Source: Bin55 sp028819195 (lineage in GTDB: Bacteria; Pseudomonadota; Gammaproteobacteria; Pseudomonadales; Azotimanducaceae). From it: 64,000 nt of DNA. Shown in pieces: positions 53,778 to 61,925 of this stretch. The position numbers and the translations under genes were made by a program. The notes beneath the pieces are model-generated. The model saw nothing but the letters and a program-made list of their open reading frames with translations, searched no databases and had not been told where the DNA came from. The stretch spans positions 1-64,000 of the forward strand of contig JAPPMF010000015.1 in assembly GCA_028819195.1 (NCBI GenBank), read 5' to 3'. How positions within the stretch are numbered: the first letter of the stretch is position 1; each line of letters starts with the position of its first letter.

Positions 53778-54794
53778 TTATCTACTAGACTGGGTTCGAT
53801 AATCCTGTAATACTTCCTGCAGTTTGCGGTAAGGGTCTTCTGGTATATACCCTTTTTTGCGCATCTGATCGACGGCTTTTTTAGCGGCTTGATTCCATCG
53901 GTTTAACGAGTCCGGATCGGGATCAAGTAATTCCACACCATGGTCCTGCATTGCGCTGAAGGCGTCGTCCTGGTCCTTATAGAGTTGAACTTCCGAATTG
54001 GTTACAACCTCCTGCAATTCCTCTAGCAAAATCTCTTGGGCGAATTCAGTTAAGCGATTAAACGACCGGCGATCTAACACAAAAACTATATAAACATAGG
54101 TGAACGGAATATTCAATATGTACTTTACTTGCGCGTGCCATTGGAGAGCGATTGCAGCAACAGGTGGGGATGCAATAGTATCAATCAATCCCGTCTGTAG
54201 ACTTGGTAGTACATCGACTACGGTTAGTGGAATGGGCGATGTTCCGAAGGTTCTCAACGTATGATCCGCGATGCGATCGTCCTTGGGAGTCCATATTTTT
54301 AACGAATAAGTTTCTTCAACCGTATCGAACGGCTTCGTACTCATCGCATATGCAAAACCAATTCCGATAAATCCTATGGGGACAAAATTAGTATTGTCAA
54401 ACTGTTGCTTAACCCATGAATCAAACTCTTGTCGAACGACATTAACTTCGTCGAGGTCCTTAAACTGCAACGGCAAGTTGTACAGATTTAAGTCTGGAAC
54501 TTCAGTCGCGAAGACTTGGGTTGCCACAATTCCACCCTGTAATTGACGGGCGCGGATCTTCCGTTTTACCGTCAAGTCATCCCCCATTACGCCATTAGCA
54601 TAGATCTTTAACTTGACCTCACCATCTGTCCGAGCGAATAGATTGTCGGAAGCGGTGCGCAAGTTTTCAACAATCACTGAATTATCCGGGGAGATTGTCG
54701 CAATTTTCAATGTAGTTGTAGCACTTCCAGACACAACAAAACCTATTGCTAAAACGACAATAGCGAGTCTGTTGCTAAAAGTATTCATCTGCAC
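53778..54794 (-). CDS. dctP: TRAP transporter substrate-binding protein DctP
   Basis: A 338-residue periplasmic solute-binding protein with a signal peptide. The DctP fold is evident from TTLKIATISPDNSVIVENLR, NGVMGDDLTVKRKIRARQLQGGI, LNLYNLPLQF and the conserved Arg-containing region around TPKDDRIADHTLRTFG. In the TatT-linked subtype the periplasmic TPR lipoprotein accompanies it, as here. Ligand unknown; the 'LPLTVVDVLPSLQTGLIDTI' segment is the usual specificity loop. ATG 54794 (or 54788) overlaps the upstream tatT gene. Confidence 0.9.
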   Translation of the reverse strand: MQMNTFSNRLAIVVLAIGFVVSGSATTTLKIATISPDNSVIVENLRTASDNLFARTDGEVKLKIYANGVMGDDLTVKRKIRARQLQGGIVATQVFATEVPDLNLYNLPLQFKDLDEVNVVRQEFDSWVKQQFDNTNFVPIGFIGIGFAYAMSTKPFDTVEETYSLKIWTPKDDRIADHTLRTFGTSPIPLTVVDVLPSLQTGLIDTIASPPVAAIALQWHAQVKYILNIPFTYVYIVFVLDRRSFNRLTEFAQEILLEELQEVVTNSEVQLYKDQDDAFSAMQDHGVELLDPDPDSLNRWNQAAKKAVDQMRKKGYIPEDPYRKLQEVLQDYRTQSSR

Positions 54795-55653
54795 TATTTA
54801 GTAATTCGGTGGCTAGTTTTTGTGCTAGAACGTTTTGAAAGGTGAAACCCTTCACTTTAGGATCCGCGGAAATCACTTCGTTCAATAACTTATCGTGAAG
54901 CGTGCGATCAAATGCCAAACGTGCGTACTGTTTGGCCATTAAGACCTTCGCGTAAAGATTTTTCCCGGAACTGAGCTCAATTACCTTTTCAAAATGCTCG
55001 CGTGCGCGCTCAAGATTTCCACCTAGTAGAGGTGGAATGATCGAATCAAGCACGGCTTTATATAGATGTGGTGCGCCTAAGTAATAGTTTTCATCAAGTT
55101 CAAGCAAGCGGTCGAGTAAAACATGAACCGAGGGTAATTGTGCTAACGCCCCGTAATCTGACTGATGTGCATCAAGCCAACTTGCCCATGTACTCATTAC
55201 GCCATAGATTGTAGGGACATCTTTCAGACTTAATTCCGATACCGTAGATGCGACTTCTGCGAATGACATTGAGTCGATACCGCACAGTTTTTTATTTCGC
55301 ATACAAGCTGCTTGTGTCGCTAGATCCCAGGCTTTTTTCGTCATTAACTGTTTGCGTTCTGGTTCCGATACAAAAGCCATCGCATAGGCACTGTTCAATT
55401 CTGCTGCAGCGAACAGCAACTTAGTATTCTTCGGATTACCCACGATAAGAGCATCAAGCATGATCAGGTATGCTGGTAATCCATCTTCGATCAACGAAAC
55501 ATCATCGTGATTGAGTATCGCCGATGCGAGATCGTCGGAAATCTTGTTAGTGATTGGAGTAAGCAATAACTGACAACTTGACAGCATAAGCAGAACAACC
55601 AACCACAATGCCAGCACACACGGTTTGTGAAACCTAATTAACATGTTACTCAT
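54775..55653 (-). CDS. TRAP transporter TatT-type TPR lipoprotein
   Basis: A lipoprotein of about 292 residues: signal peptide with lipobox LSSC, then helical repeats. The segments YLIMLDALIVGNPKNTKLLFAAAELNSAYA, YYLGAPHLYKAVLDSIIPPLLGGN and the RAREHFEKVIELSSGKNLYAKVLMAKQYA block are typical of the TatT family, which forms a trimeric periplasmic partner of TRAP binding proteins. It is the first gene of the cluster and overlaps dctP. ATG 55653 or 55644 gives a sensible signal peptide; an upstream frame to 55695 does not. Confidence 0.83.
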   Translation of the reverse strand: MSNMLIRFHKPCVLALWLVVLLMLSSCQLLLTPITNKISDDLASAILNHDDVSLIEDGLPAYLIMLDALIVGNPKNTKLLFAAAELNSAYAMAFVSEPERKQLMTKKAWDLATQAACMRNKKLCGIDSMSFAEVASTVSELSLKDVPTIYGVMSTWASWLDAHQSDYGALAQLPSVHVLLDRLLELDENYYLGAPHLYKAVLDSIIPPLLGGNLERAREHFEKVIELSSGKNLYAKVLMAKQYARLAFDRTLHDKLLNEVISADPKVKGFTFQNVLAQKLATELLNSADEYF

Positions 55654-55705
55654 TGTACAAATGCTAGTGCTCGAAAGTACGCACACCACCAACAAGTATT
55701 CTCAA

Positions 55706-56362
55706 ATGAATACCGAAAACATTAAATTTAAACCCTGGATCATATACGGTCCTATTGTTGTTTGGTTACTGTTCTGGTTCGGTTCTTTAATAGGATATAT
55801 ATTTTCTGGATTAGAGGAATATGTACCTTGGTGTATTCCTCATTTTGAAGGATGCACTAGTGTCAGTAAAGCCGGTCGTTATGGGACGAGCTTTTACTTA
55901 TTCAAGATCCTGCTAATCCCCGCGACGATACTCCTATTCATTTATTGGATCGACGTGTATCGATGGCAACGGTTCCAACGAATTTTGTCTGCTCGTTTAG
56001 CGACATTGATCCTAGTTAGTGGATGCATAGGAGCTGTCTTTTTAATCGCTCATCTTACTGCTCTTGGACTTGACTGCGAAATCTGTAGAACGTTCAGAAA
56101 TTACGGAACAAAAGGTTTCTTCGTGTTCACCATTGCAGCGCAATGGATGCTGTATTTTCACCTTCGATCGACTTTTTCTAAAGAACTCAGCACGAGATGT
56201 TTTTTCGTAATCTGTGTTCTCGTTACATTCGAGATGCTGTTATCAGGTACTGTCCAGTTCTTTTGGGAAGACACAAGATGGATCGAAAACGGTATCGCAT
56301 GGCGAAGCACTTTTTATCTATCGTTTGCGCCATTTCTGGTCAGCAAACTATGGAAACGTTAA
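55706..56362 (+). CDS. Six-TM membrane protein of unknown function
   Basis: A 218-residue protein with about six membrane segments. The first loop holds IPHFEGCTSVSKAGRYGTSFYLFKILLIPATILL and a second Cys pair in LDCEICRTFRNYGTK. This general layout (short loop with conserved G-C..., an S/T-rich turn, six helices) recalls Frag1/DRAM/Sfk1-like or DUF998-like membrane proteins, but the match is not certain. ATG 55706 was used because it opens the first hydrophilic residues before helix 1; an earlier frame reaches 55643. It is divergent from tatT and convergent with the selenoprotein gene. Confidence 0.65.
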   Translation: MNTENIKFKPWIIYGPIVVWLLFWFGSLIGYIFSGLEEYVPWCIPHFEGCTSVSKAGRYGTSFYLFKILLIPATILLFIYWIDVYRWQRFQRILSARLATLILVSGCIGAVFLIAHLTALGLDCEICRTFRNYGTKGFFVFTIAAQWMLYFHLRSTFSKELSTRCFFVICVLVTFEMLLSGTVQFFWEDTRWIENGIAWRSTFYLSFAPFLVSKLWKR

Positions 56363-56397
56363 TGATTGCGGCTTATCCAACCACTGGATTGAATAGA

Positions 56398-57021
56398 TCA
56401 ATCCTCCTGTTCGGTTTTATCCTCGACAGGTGTTGCTTCCCCAGTAAATTCCTTGACTGCTTCGAGTAACTCATCCATCGATGGTCGATTTGAATACCGT
56501 TCTTCAGCACGCTTCAACACGATTTTATTATCTGTGTCGATCAAGAATACTCCGGGATGACCTACCCCATACGCGAAGTCTCCTTCTTTGTGGGATTCAT
56601 TCAATATTCCGAAGTTTTTGACGGTATTGAACCCTTGATCCGATAACAGGCTGAAGTCCAAATTCTCAGCACTTTTGAACTTTGCATTCTGTTCGACGCT
56701 GTCGTAGGTAACCGCGGCAACGGCTACACCCGCGTCATTAAATTCTTCCAGTTTTCCTTGCAACTCAACTAGTTGCGCCTTGCAATACGGTCACCAATTT
56801 GAAGTGCGCGCAAAAAATAGCAGTATCCCTTTGCTTTCACCCCGAAGATCTTCGATAGTTTGTTCGTCACCATCGGTGTTTTTCACATCCAGATCTGGGA
56901 TTTCCGAACCTAAGTCCGGTCCCCATTTATCTTGATAGTCGTCTGCGAAAATTGATGTGGACATGGCGAGAAGTAAACCCAATACGGTCACGCTAAATAG
57001 TTTGCTAATGTTTCTTATCAA
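56398..57021 (-). CDS. Probable selenocysteine-containing peroxiredoxin-like protein (UGA read-through)
   Basis: One continuous frame of 207 codons with a single in-frame TGA at 56793-56791 (codon 77). The N-terminus is a signal peptide, then the peroxiredoxin/AhpC-TSA fold starts (KWGPDLGSEIPDLDV, LRGESKGILLFFARTSNW). The TGA is followed at once by PYCKAQ. With Sec at 77 the motif is W-U-P-Y-C, a UxxC redox site in the place where relatives carry CxxC. The fold continues normally (VAVAAVTYDSVEQNAKF, HPGVFLIDTDNKIV). A 6-bp hairpin lies 14 bases after the UGA with a GU-containing loop, as bacterial SECIS elements require. If not a selenoprotein, it would be a pseudogene by one substitution. 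A related gene lies upstream. Confidence 0.78.
56760..56776 (-). promoter_or_regulatory. Candidate bacterial SECIS hairpin
   Basis: On the minus strand, GCAACT and AGTTGC form a perfect 6-bp stem closing the 5-base loop AGTTG. The stem starts 14 bases after the UGA and the loop begins 21 bases after it. G is in the second loop position, followed by U. Known bacterial SECIS elements have an apical loop about 16-37 bases after the UGA with G in the first two loop bases, so this fits. Folding was done by eye only. Confidence 0.6.
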
Positions 57022-57202
57022 CGCTTTTACCTCAGTGTTTGTGTATATCTAACTCTGTTGTATTGTAAGGAACACATTCAGGGAATCTTGCTAGCGCGTA
57101 AGAATTCGTACGGTCCCCCAGTCTTTCGGTCATGCAAGTCTTGACTGAAAAGACAACAAGTGGTCTTAAACCTCTTTGTAGGCCTGGTCTGAGTCAATTG
57201 TC

Positions 57203-57844
57203 TTAGTCATTGTCGTGTGTCGAATCGGTCGACAATGTCAACAATGACTTCCAGATTTCTTCAACCGATGGCTCATGGAAGTAACTGTTCGAGAACGAAC
57301 CGTCTACGTGATCAGAATGAATTATGAGCGCTTTAAATTCTTTCTTAAATATTACCTTGTTGTCAGAATCGATTAAAACCACGCCTGGAATAATAGTCTC
57401 CTCATTCTGAATGTCCAAAATCACTGTATCAAATTTCTTCGCGACTTCTAGGTTATGATCAGAAAGTAAGGGGTATTCCAATTCAAGCGATTTTTCATAC
57501 TCCTTGTTGTCTTTGACTTCGTCGTGGTTTATGGCGACAATTGCGAGTCCTTCGTCGACAAACCGTTCGAAGTGCTCCTGCATGTCGGACAGTAGTAGGT
57601 CACGATAATTACTCCACTGGGAGCAGAAAAACAGTAGCAGCCCCTCTTTATCACCACGAAGATCGTTTATCGTTCGTTTTTTTCCTGCGGCATCTTTTAA
57701 ATCAATACTGGGTGCGTCCGAACCAATTTCTGGTCCCCACTGATCCTGATCCTGTTGTTCATCCGAATTGACGAAAAGAGTCAGCATTAGAAACACAACT
57801 ACGACAAAGGTATTGCAGAATTTATGTATGCTTCTCAGTAACAT
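57203..57844 (-). CDS. Peroxiredoxin-like periplasmic protein lacking catalytic residues
   Basis: A 213-residue paralogue of the selenoprotein next to it. It shares the signal peptide, QDQWGPEIGSDAPSIDLKD, TINDLRGDKEGLLLFF, then the dimer half with VDEGLAIVAINHDEVKDNKEYEK and IPGVVLIDSDNKVIFKKEF. At the active site, however, W-U-P-Y-C is replaced by W77-S-N-Y-R, with Sec and the resolving Cys both lost; the only cysteine near by is Cys74. It is therefore unlikely to be a peroxidase and may be a decoy, a scaffold or a partner of the selenoprotein. Same direction, 181 bases upstream of it. Confidence 0.82.
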   Translation of the reverse strand: MLLRSIHKFCNTFVVVVFLMLTLFVNSDEQQDQDQWGPEIGSDAPSIDLKDAAGKKRTINDLRGDKEGLLLFFCSQWSNYRDLLLSDMQEHFERFVDEGLAIVAINHDEVKDNKEYEKSLELEYPLLSDHNLEVAKKFDTVILDIQNEETIIPGVVLIDSDNKVIFKKEFKALIIHSDHVDGSFSNSYFHEPSVEEIWKSLLTLSTDSTHDND

Positions 57845-57904
57845 TTACACCTCAGTTCTAGTTCGTGTGTAGACAGTTACATACTAATCAAAAGTCTCAA
57901 CAAT

Positions 57905-58798
57905 ATGCCATCATTTCAAAGTTCTAATGGTCCCATCTATTTCGAACAAATGGGATCTCGTTCGGCACCGACAGTTCTCATGATTCATGGTCTTGGGTGT
58001 CAAACTATTCATTGGCCAGAATCGATGTTGCGCGCCATCGTTGACGCTGGATTTCGCGTAGTAATCTTTGATAACCGAGACGTCGGTTATTCGTTTGAAG
58101 TAAAAAAATCGTCACCTGACATCATGCATTTGCTAGAAGCACTTAACGATCCAAGTTGTTTCGAGCCTCCATATACTCTTGAAGAAATGGCTGAAGATGT
58201 GGTTCAGTTGCTAAATCATATAGGTCAATCTGGAGCACATGTCATCGGTGTGTCAATGGGTGGAATGATCGCCCAGCATCTCGCGTTTCGTTTTCCGGAG
58301 CGAATTTTTAGTTTAGTTCTTTTAATGTGTTCCTCTGGTAATCCAAAAGTACCTGGTGCATCAGCAGAGGCGATCGGTGCGCTCGCCTCAACTTTGGCGT
58401 CTTCCGACCGTGAATCTGACATTGAATCGGCAAGAGCAGCGAGTCGAATTTTCGGAGGTCCACATTACGACTCATGCGAGCACGGGATTGGTCGATTTTG
58501 TGAACGAGCTTATGATCGCGCCAGAAGACCGGACGGAACTACACGACAACTAGCGGCTATACTTTGCGACGGCGACCGTTCTTCCTGCTTAACTCAGGTA
58601 TCCATTCCAACGCTTTTGATCCATGGTGATCATGATGCGCTTGTCAATCCAAAGGGTTCGGACGACTTAGCACGACTACTACCTAATACAGAGCTAGTCA
58701 TTGTGAAAAACTTAGGTCATGATTTATCAGAACCAGCAATCCCGTTTATATGTGACAACATCGTCCGACATCTACATAATGTTCCAATTCTTCGGTAA
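57905..58798 (+). CDS. Alpha/beta hydrolase
   Basis: A 297-residue soluble hydrolase of the alpha/beta fold. The oxyanion region MIHGLG is at about residues 26-31, the nucleophile elbow GVSMGG puts Ser117 in place, and the acid/His pair is likely in LLIHGDHDALV and NLGHDLSEP. Specific activity (esterase, lipase, dehalogenase, haloperoxidase-like) cannot be set from sequence. ATG 57905 starts MPSFQSSNGPIYFEQ. It is divergent from the peroxiredoxin-like pair and lies 94 bases upstream of npdG, so it could share the F420 operon transcript. Confidence 0.87.
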   Translation: MPSFQSSNGPIYFEQMGSRSAPTVLMIHGLGCQTIHWPESMLRAIVDAGFRVVIFDNRDVGYSFEVKKSSPDIMHLLEALNDPSCFEPPYTLEEMAEDVVQLLNHIGQSGAHVIGVSMGGMIAQHLAFRFPERIFSLVLLMCSSGNPKVPGASAEAIGALASTLASSDRESDIESARAASRIFGGPHYDSCEHGIGRFCERAYDRARRPDGTTRQLAAILCDGDRSSCLTQVSIPTLLIHGDHDALVNPKGSDDLARLLPNTELVIVKNLGHDLSEPAIPFICDNIVRHLHNVPILR

Positions 58799-58891
58799 CT
58801 CGACAATGTACCTTGGCTATGCGTATGTCTGTTGGGTGAAGGTTACCTCTACACATTTAGCTGTCTAGAAAAGGAACGTTTTCAAAAATTC

Positions 58892-59566
58892 ATGAGATTA
58901 AAGAGTGACAGTCAGTCGCTTGCGATTTTGGGCGGTACAGGATCGGTTGGATATGGGCTAGCTTTACGTTGGGCTCGAGCCGGTTATAAAATTTATATTG
59001 GGTCGCGACAAGAACAAAAAGCGGTTGAAGCTGTGGAAAAGCTTAAACAACAATATCCTGAAGCCAATGCCCACGCATACACCAATGTTTCGGCAGCTAA
59101 ATCAGCTGAATTGGTTGTGCTCACTGTACCAGCAGCACACCAAATTTCTACACTCGAAACGGTAAAAAACTATTTGTCAGGCAAAATCTTAGTGGATGTT
59201 ACTGTTCCCTTGGTACCGCCCAAGGTAGGGACTGTTCAACTTCCCGAACAGGGAAGTGCAGGACAAAGAGCACAAGAATTTTTAGGTGAGTCTGTTATGG
59301 TCGTATCGGCATTTCAAAATATATCTGCATCCCTACTCGTTTCGGATGAAACAATTGAGTGTGACGTGCTTGTTGCCGGCAATAAACGCAAAGCTCGGGA
59401 ACAAGTTATTGAACTAGCCGAAGCTGCCGGACTTCGCGGATGGCACGCTGGTCCGATTGCTAATGCCGCAGCAGCAGAAGCCCTTACTAGTGTTCTCATC
59501 CAAATCAATCGACTCCATCCGATCACACATTCAGGAATTAGAGTATTCGGGCAAGCCAAGCATTGA
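58892..59566 (+). CDS. npdG: NADPH-dependent F420 reductase
   Basis: A 224-residue NADP-binding oxidoreductase of the F420-dependent NADP reductase family, which transfers hydride between NADPH and F420. The nucleotide loop is ILGGTGSVGYGLALRWARAGYKI and the NADP phosphate is probably held by GSRQEQ. VVLTVPAAHQISTLETVK and the ILVDVTVPLVPPKVG block are typical, as is the C-terminal LTSVLIQINRLH. ATG 58892 matches the family start; a TTG at 58832 would add residues unlike the family. First gene of the F420 cluster proper. Confidence 0.88.
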   Translation: MRLKSDSQSLAILGGTGSVGYGLALRWARAGYKIYIGSRQEQKAVEAVEKLKQQYPEANAHAYTNVSAAKSAELVVLTVPAAHQISTLETVKNYLSGKILVDVTVPLVPPKVGTVQLPEQGSAGQRAQEFLGESVMVVSAFQNISASLLVSDETIECDVLVAGNKRKAREQVIELAEAAGLRGWHAGPIANAAAAEALTSVLIQINRLHPITHSGIRVFGQAKH

Positions 59567-59572
59567 GGCACT

Positions 59573-60334
59573 GTGGGAATCACGATCCAACAGTTTGAGG
59601 GTCTTCCACTCATTGAACCCAACGACGATCTCGCACAAATCCTTATCGATCTGTTGCCCCAGCAGCAGTTTCAACTCAAAGAACACGACATCCTCGTTGT
59701 TGCACAAAAAATAGTCTCAAAAGCAGAGGGGCGACAAGTATTGCTGTCCGAGGTATCGCCTTCGTTCAAGGCGATAAAACTGGCGCAAGAGGTTGAAAAA
59801 GATGCTCGATTAGTAGAGGTCATTCTGCAAGAATCAACGGAAATTGTTCGCAAAAAGAAAGGCGTATTAATCACGCGCCACCGCCTAGGGCACGTGTCCG
59901 CGAATGCTGGTGTAGATCAATCAAATATATCTCACGAAGCCGGCCCAAGCGCGTTGTTGTTACCACTAGATCCTGACGAATCGGCTTGGAAAATACAACA
60001 TCAAATCGCGCAACAAACCGGTGTGGATGTCGGCGTCGTTATTAGTGACTCGGCAAATCGTCCATGGCGACTGGGAAGCACTAGCATAACAATCGGTGTT
60101 GCTAACTGTACTGTTTTAGAGGATTGGCGCAGTGAGCAGGATATTTTTGGTCGAACGCTCAAAATAACAATGGTAAACCGCGCAGACAGTATCGCAACAG
60201 CGGCTAATCTAGTTATGGGAGAAACAACGGAACAGATACCTGTAGCTGTTGTTCGCGGGATACCAAATACGTTCCCAAATGATCAATCGGTCAAAGTCTG
60301 TCATCGACCGTTAAGTGAGGATTTATTCCGTTGA
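59573..60334 (+). CDS. cofE: F420-0:gamma-glutamyl ligase CofE
   Basis: A 253-residue GTP-dependent ligase adding L-glutamate residues to F420-0. Conserved blocks are GLPLIEPNDDLAQIL near the N-terminus, DILVVAQKIVSKAEGRQV, the RVxxVILQESTEIVRKKKGVLITRHRLGHVSANAGVDQSN-type region (split over residues 80-120) and VVISDSANRPWRLGSTSITIGVAN. It has only the CofE domain; the C-terminal nitroreductase-like domain of actinobacterial FbiB is absent. GTG 59573 follows npdG by seven bases, and the end overlaps cofD (TTGA). Confidence 0.92.
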   Translation: MGITIQQFEGLPLIEPNDDLAQILIDLLPQQQFQLKEHDILVVAQKIVSKAEGRQVLLSEVSPSFKAIKLAQEVEKDARLVEVILQESTEIVRKKKGVLITRHRLGHVSANAGVDQSNISHEAGPSALLLPLDPDESAWKIQHQIAQQTGVDVGVVISDSANRPWRLGSTSITIGVANCTVLEDWRSEQDIFGRTLKITMVNRADSIATAANLVMGETTEQIPVAVVRGIPNTFPNDQSVKVCHRPLSEDLFR

Positions 60335-61263
60335 CGATTCTCGCAATTACCGGAGGTATAGGTGGAGCAAAACTCGCTTTAGGTTTGACCCATTTTTTGA
60401 CACCAAACGAACTTATCTTTCTAGCCAATACAGGCGATGATTTCGAGCATTTAGGACTATATATTTCACCTGATATTGATACTTTGATCTACACTTTGGC
60501 AGGAGTAGTCGATCCTGATCGTGGTTGGGGAAGAAGTGAAGAAACTTGGCATTGTCTCGATACTCTAGCTTACCTAGGGGAGCCGTCGTGGTTCCAATTA
60601 GGTGACCAAGATCTTGCGGTTCATATAGCACGTACACATGCTCTCAAACGGGGTAAAAACCTATCGGAGATTACTGACAGAATCAGAATAGCCCTTGGAG
60701 TTAAATACAGAATTCTCCCTGTTAGCGATGATCCCATCAGAACTTTTTTACACACCTCGATCGGAAGGTTATCTTTTCAAGAATATTTCGTGAAAAAAAG
60801 ATGTGAACCAACTGTAAACCAAATCGAGTATGAGCATTCAAATGCTTGTTTAAACCCACGGTTAGATTTGTCGGAGCTCGAAGGTGTGATCATCTGTCCC
60901 TCAAATCCATACCTCTCGATAGGACCCATGCTAGCCATCGATTCATTGTTTGAGTTTCTACAATCTACAAGAATACCCGTCGTCGCAGTATCGCCTGTAG
61001 TAGCAGGCAAGGCTATTAAAGGACCAACAGCCAAGATCATGCAAGAATTAGGAGTTGCCGTTTCGGCTATCGCTGTTGCAAGACACTACAAGGAGTTGAT
61101 CAATGGATTTATCGTTGATGAATCTGACATCGATTCAGTACCGGAAATTGAATCAATGGACATAAGTGTCTCTGCATACCCCTCCGTCATGACTACACTC
61201 CAAGATCGAATCAAATTGGCGCGCCATTCGGTTAATTTTGTCCGCTCTCTTTCGCAACAATGA
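60331..61263 (+). CDS. cofD: 2-phospho-L-lactate transferase CofD
   Basis: A 310-residue enzyme that joins the activated lactyl-phosphate moiety to the deazaflavin Fo to give F420-0 (or the dehydro form in actinobacteria). The family signatures ITGGIGGAKLALGL, NTGDDFEHLGLYISPDIDT, the GWGRSEETWHCLD and CPSNPYLSIGPMLAI blocks are intact. TTG start overlaps the cofE stop by four bases, and the end overlaps the cofC start (ATGA). Confidence 0.93.
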   Translation: MTILAITGGIGGAKLALGLTHFLTPNELIFLANTGDDFEHLGLYISPDIDTLIYTLAGVVDPDRGWGRSEETWHCLDTLAYLGEPSWFQLGDQDLAVHIARTHALKRGKNLSEITDRIRIALGVKYRILPVSDDPIRTFLHTSIGRLSFQEYFVKKRCEPTVNQIEYEHSNACLNPRLDLSELEGVIICPSNPYLSIGPMLAIDSLFEFLQSTRIPVVAVSPVVAGKAIKGPTAKIMQELGVAVSAIAVARHYKELINGFIVDESDIDSVPEIESMDISVSAYPSVMTTLQDRIKLARHSVNFVRSLSQQ

Positions 61264-61913
61264 CCGAGTCGATTTGGGCATTAGTCCCATTTAAAGACGC
61301 ACCGTTCGCAAAAAGTCGGTTCCACGAACATCTTGAAGTGACACAACGAGGGTTACTTGCTCAAGCAATGCTGCGAGATATTTTGAGTGCATTGAATTAT
61401 TCCTCACGAATCGCTGGGACCGTGGTATGTTCAAGTTCAGCTTATGTGAAAGAACTGAACTATGAAAATACAGTATTGTTTGAAGATCATTCTTCGAATT
61501 TGCAAACTGCTCTCACGCAGGCGTGCGAGTTTACTAAGAAGCAATTCAATAACCCTACTATTTGTATCGTTCCTGCTGACATTCCGTTAGTGCAGAGTCA
61601 CGATATCGATGAGTTGTTGGAACAACATCATGAGGTCACAGTTGTGCCAGATGCACAGCAACTCGGTACCAATGCTTTGGTAATTTCACCACCCATCGTT
61701 TTTGAACTGGTATTCGATGGTCAAAGTTTTGTCCCACACCTCGAGAATATCCGAGCAGCAGGTATTGAACCAAAAATAGTGCAAATGTCCTCCTTTGCTA
61801 TTGACATAGATCACTTTGAAGATCTGTTTGATGTAATAGAAAAAGCTCCCTGTTCGCAAACAGCGTCGGTGATTTTCAATGAAAGATTACTAGAAACTGC
61901 CACCGCCCAATAA
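61260..61913 (+). CDS. cofC: 2-phospho-L-lactate (or analogue) guanylyltransferase CofC
   Basis: A 217-residue nucleotidyltransferase activating a three-carbon phosphate with GTP for CofD. Motifs are LVPFKDAPFAKSRF (nucleotide-binding), CIVPADIPLVQSHDI and the VPDAQQLGTNALVISPP block. The substrate may be 2-phospholactate (archaea), phosphoenolpyruvate (actinobacteria) or 3-phosphoglycerate (reported for Paraburkholderia rhizoxinica); the sequence alone does not say which. ATG 61260 overlaps cofD by four bases; the stop is 12 bases before fbiC. Confidence 0.9.
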   Translation: MTESIWALVPFKDAPFAKSRFHEHLEVTQRGLLAQAMLRDILSALNYSSRIAGTVVCSSSAYVKELNYENTVLFEDHSSNLQTALTQACEFTKKQFNNPTICIVPADIPLVQSHDIDELLEQHHEVTVVPDAQQLGTNALVISPPIVFELVFDGQSFVPHLENIRAAGIEPKIVQMSSFAIDIDHFEDLFDVIEKAPCSQTASVIFNERLLETATAQ

Positions 61914-61925
61914 ACTGATTTCGCC

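Noticed and set aside
56398..56763. Stand-alone 121-residue peroxiredoxin fragment starting at TTG
   Set aside because: It is the second half of the UGA-containing gene in the same frame, not a separate gene.
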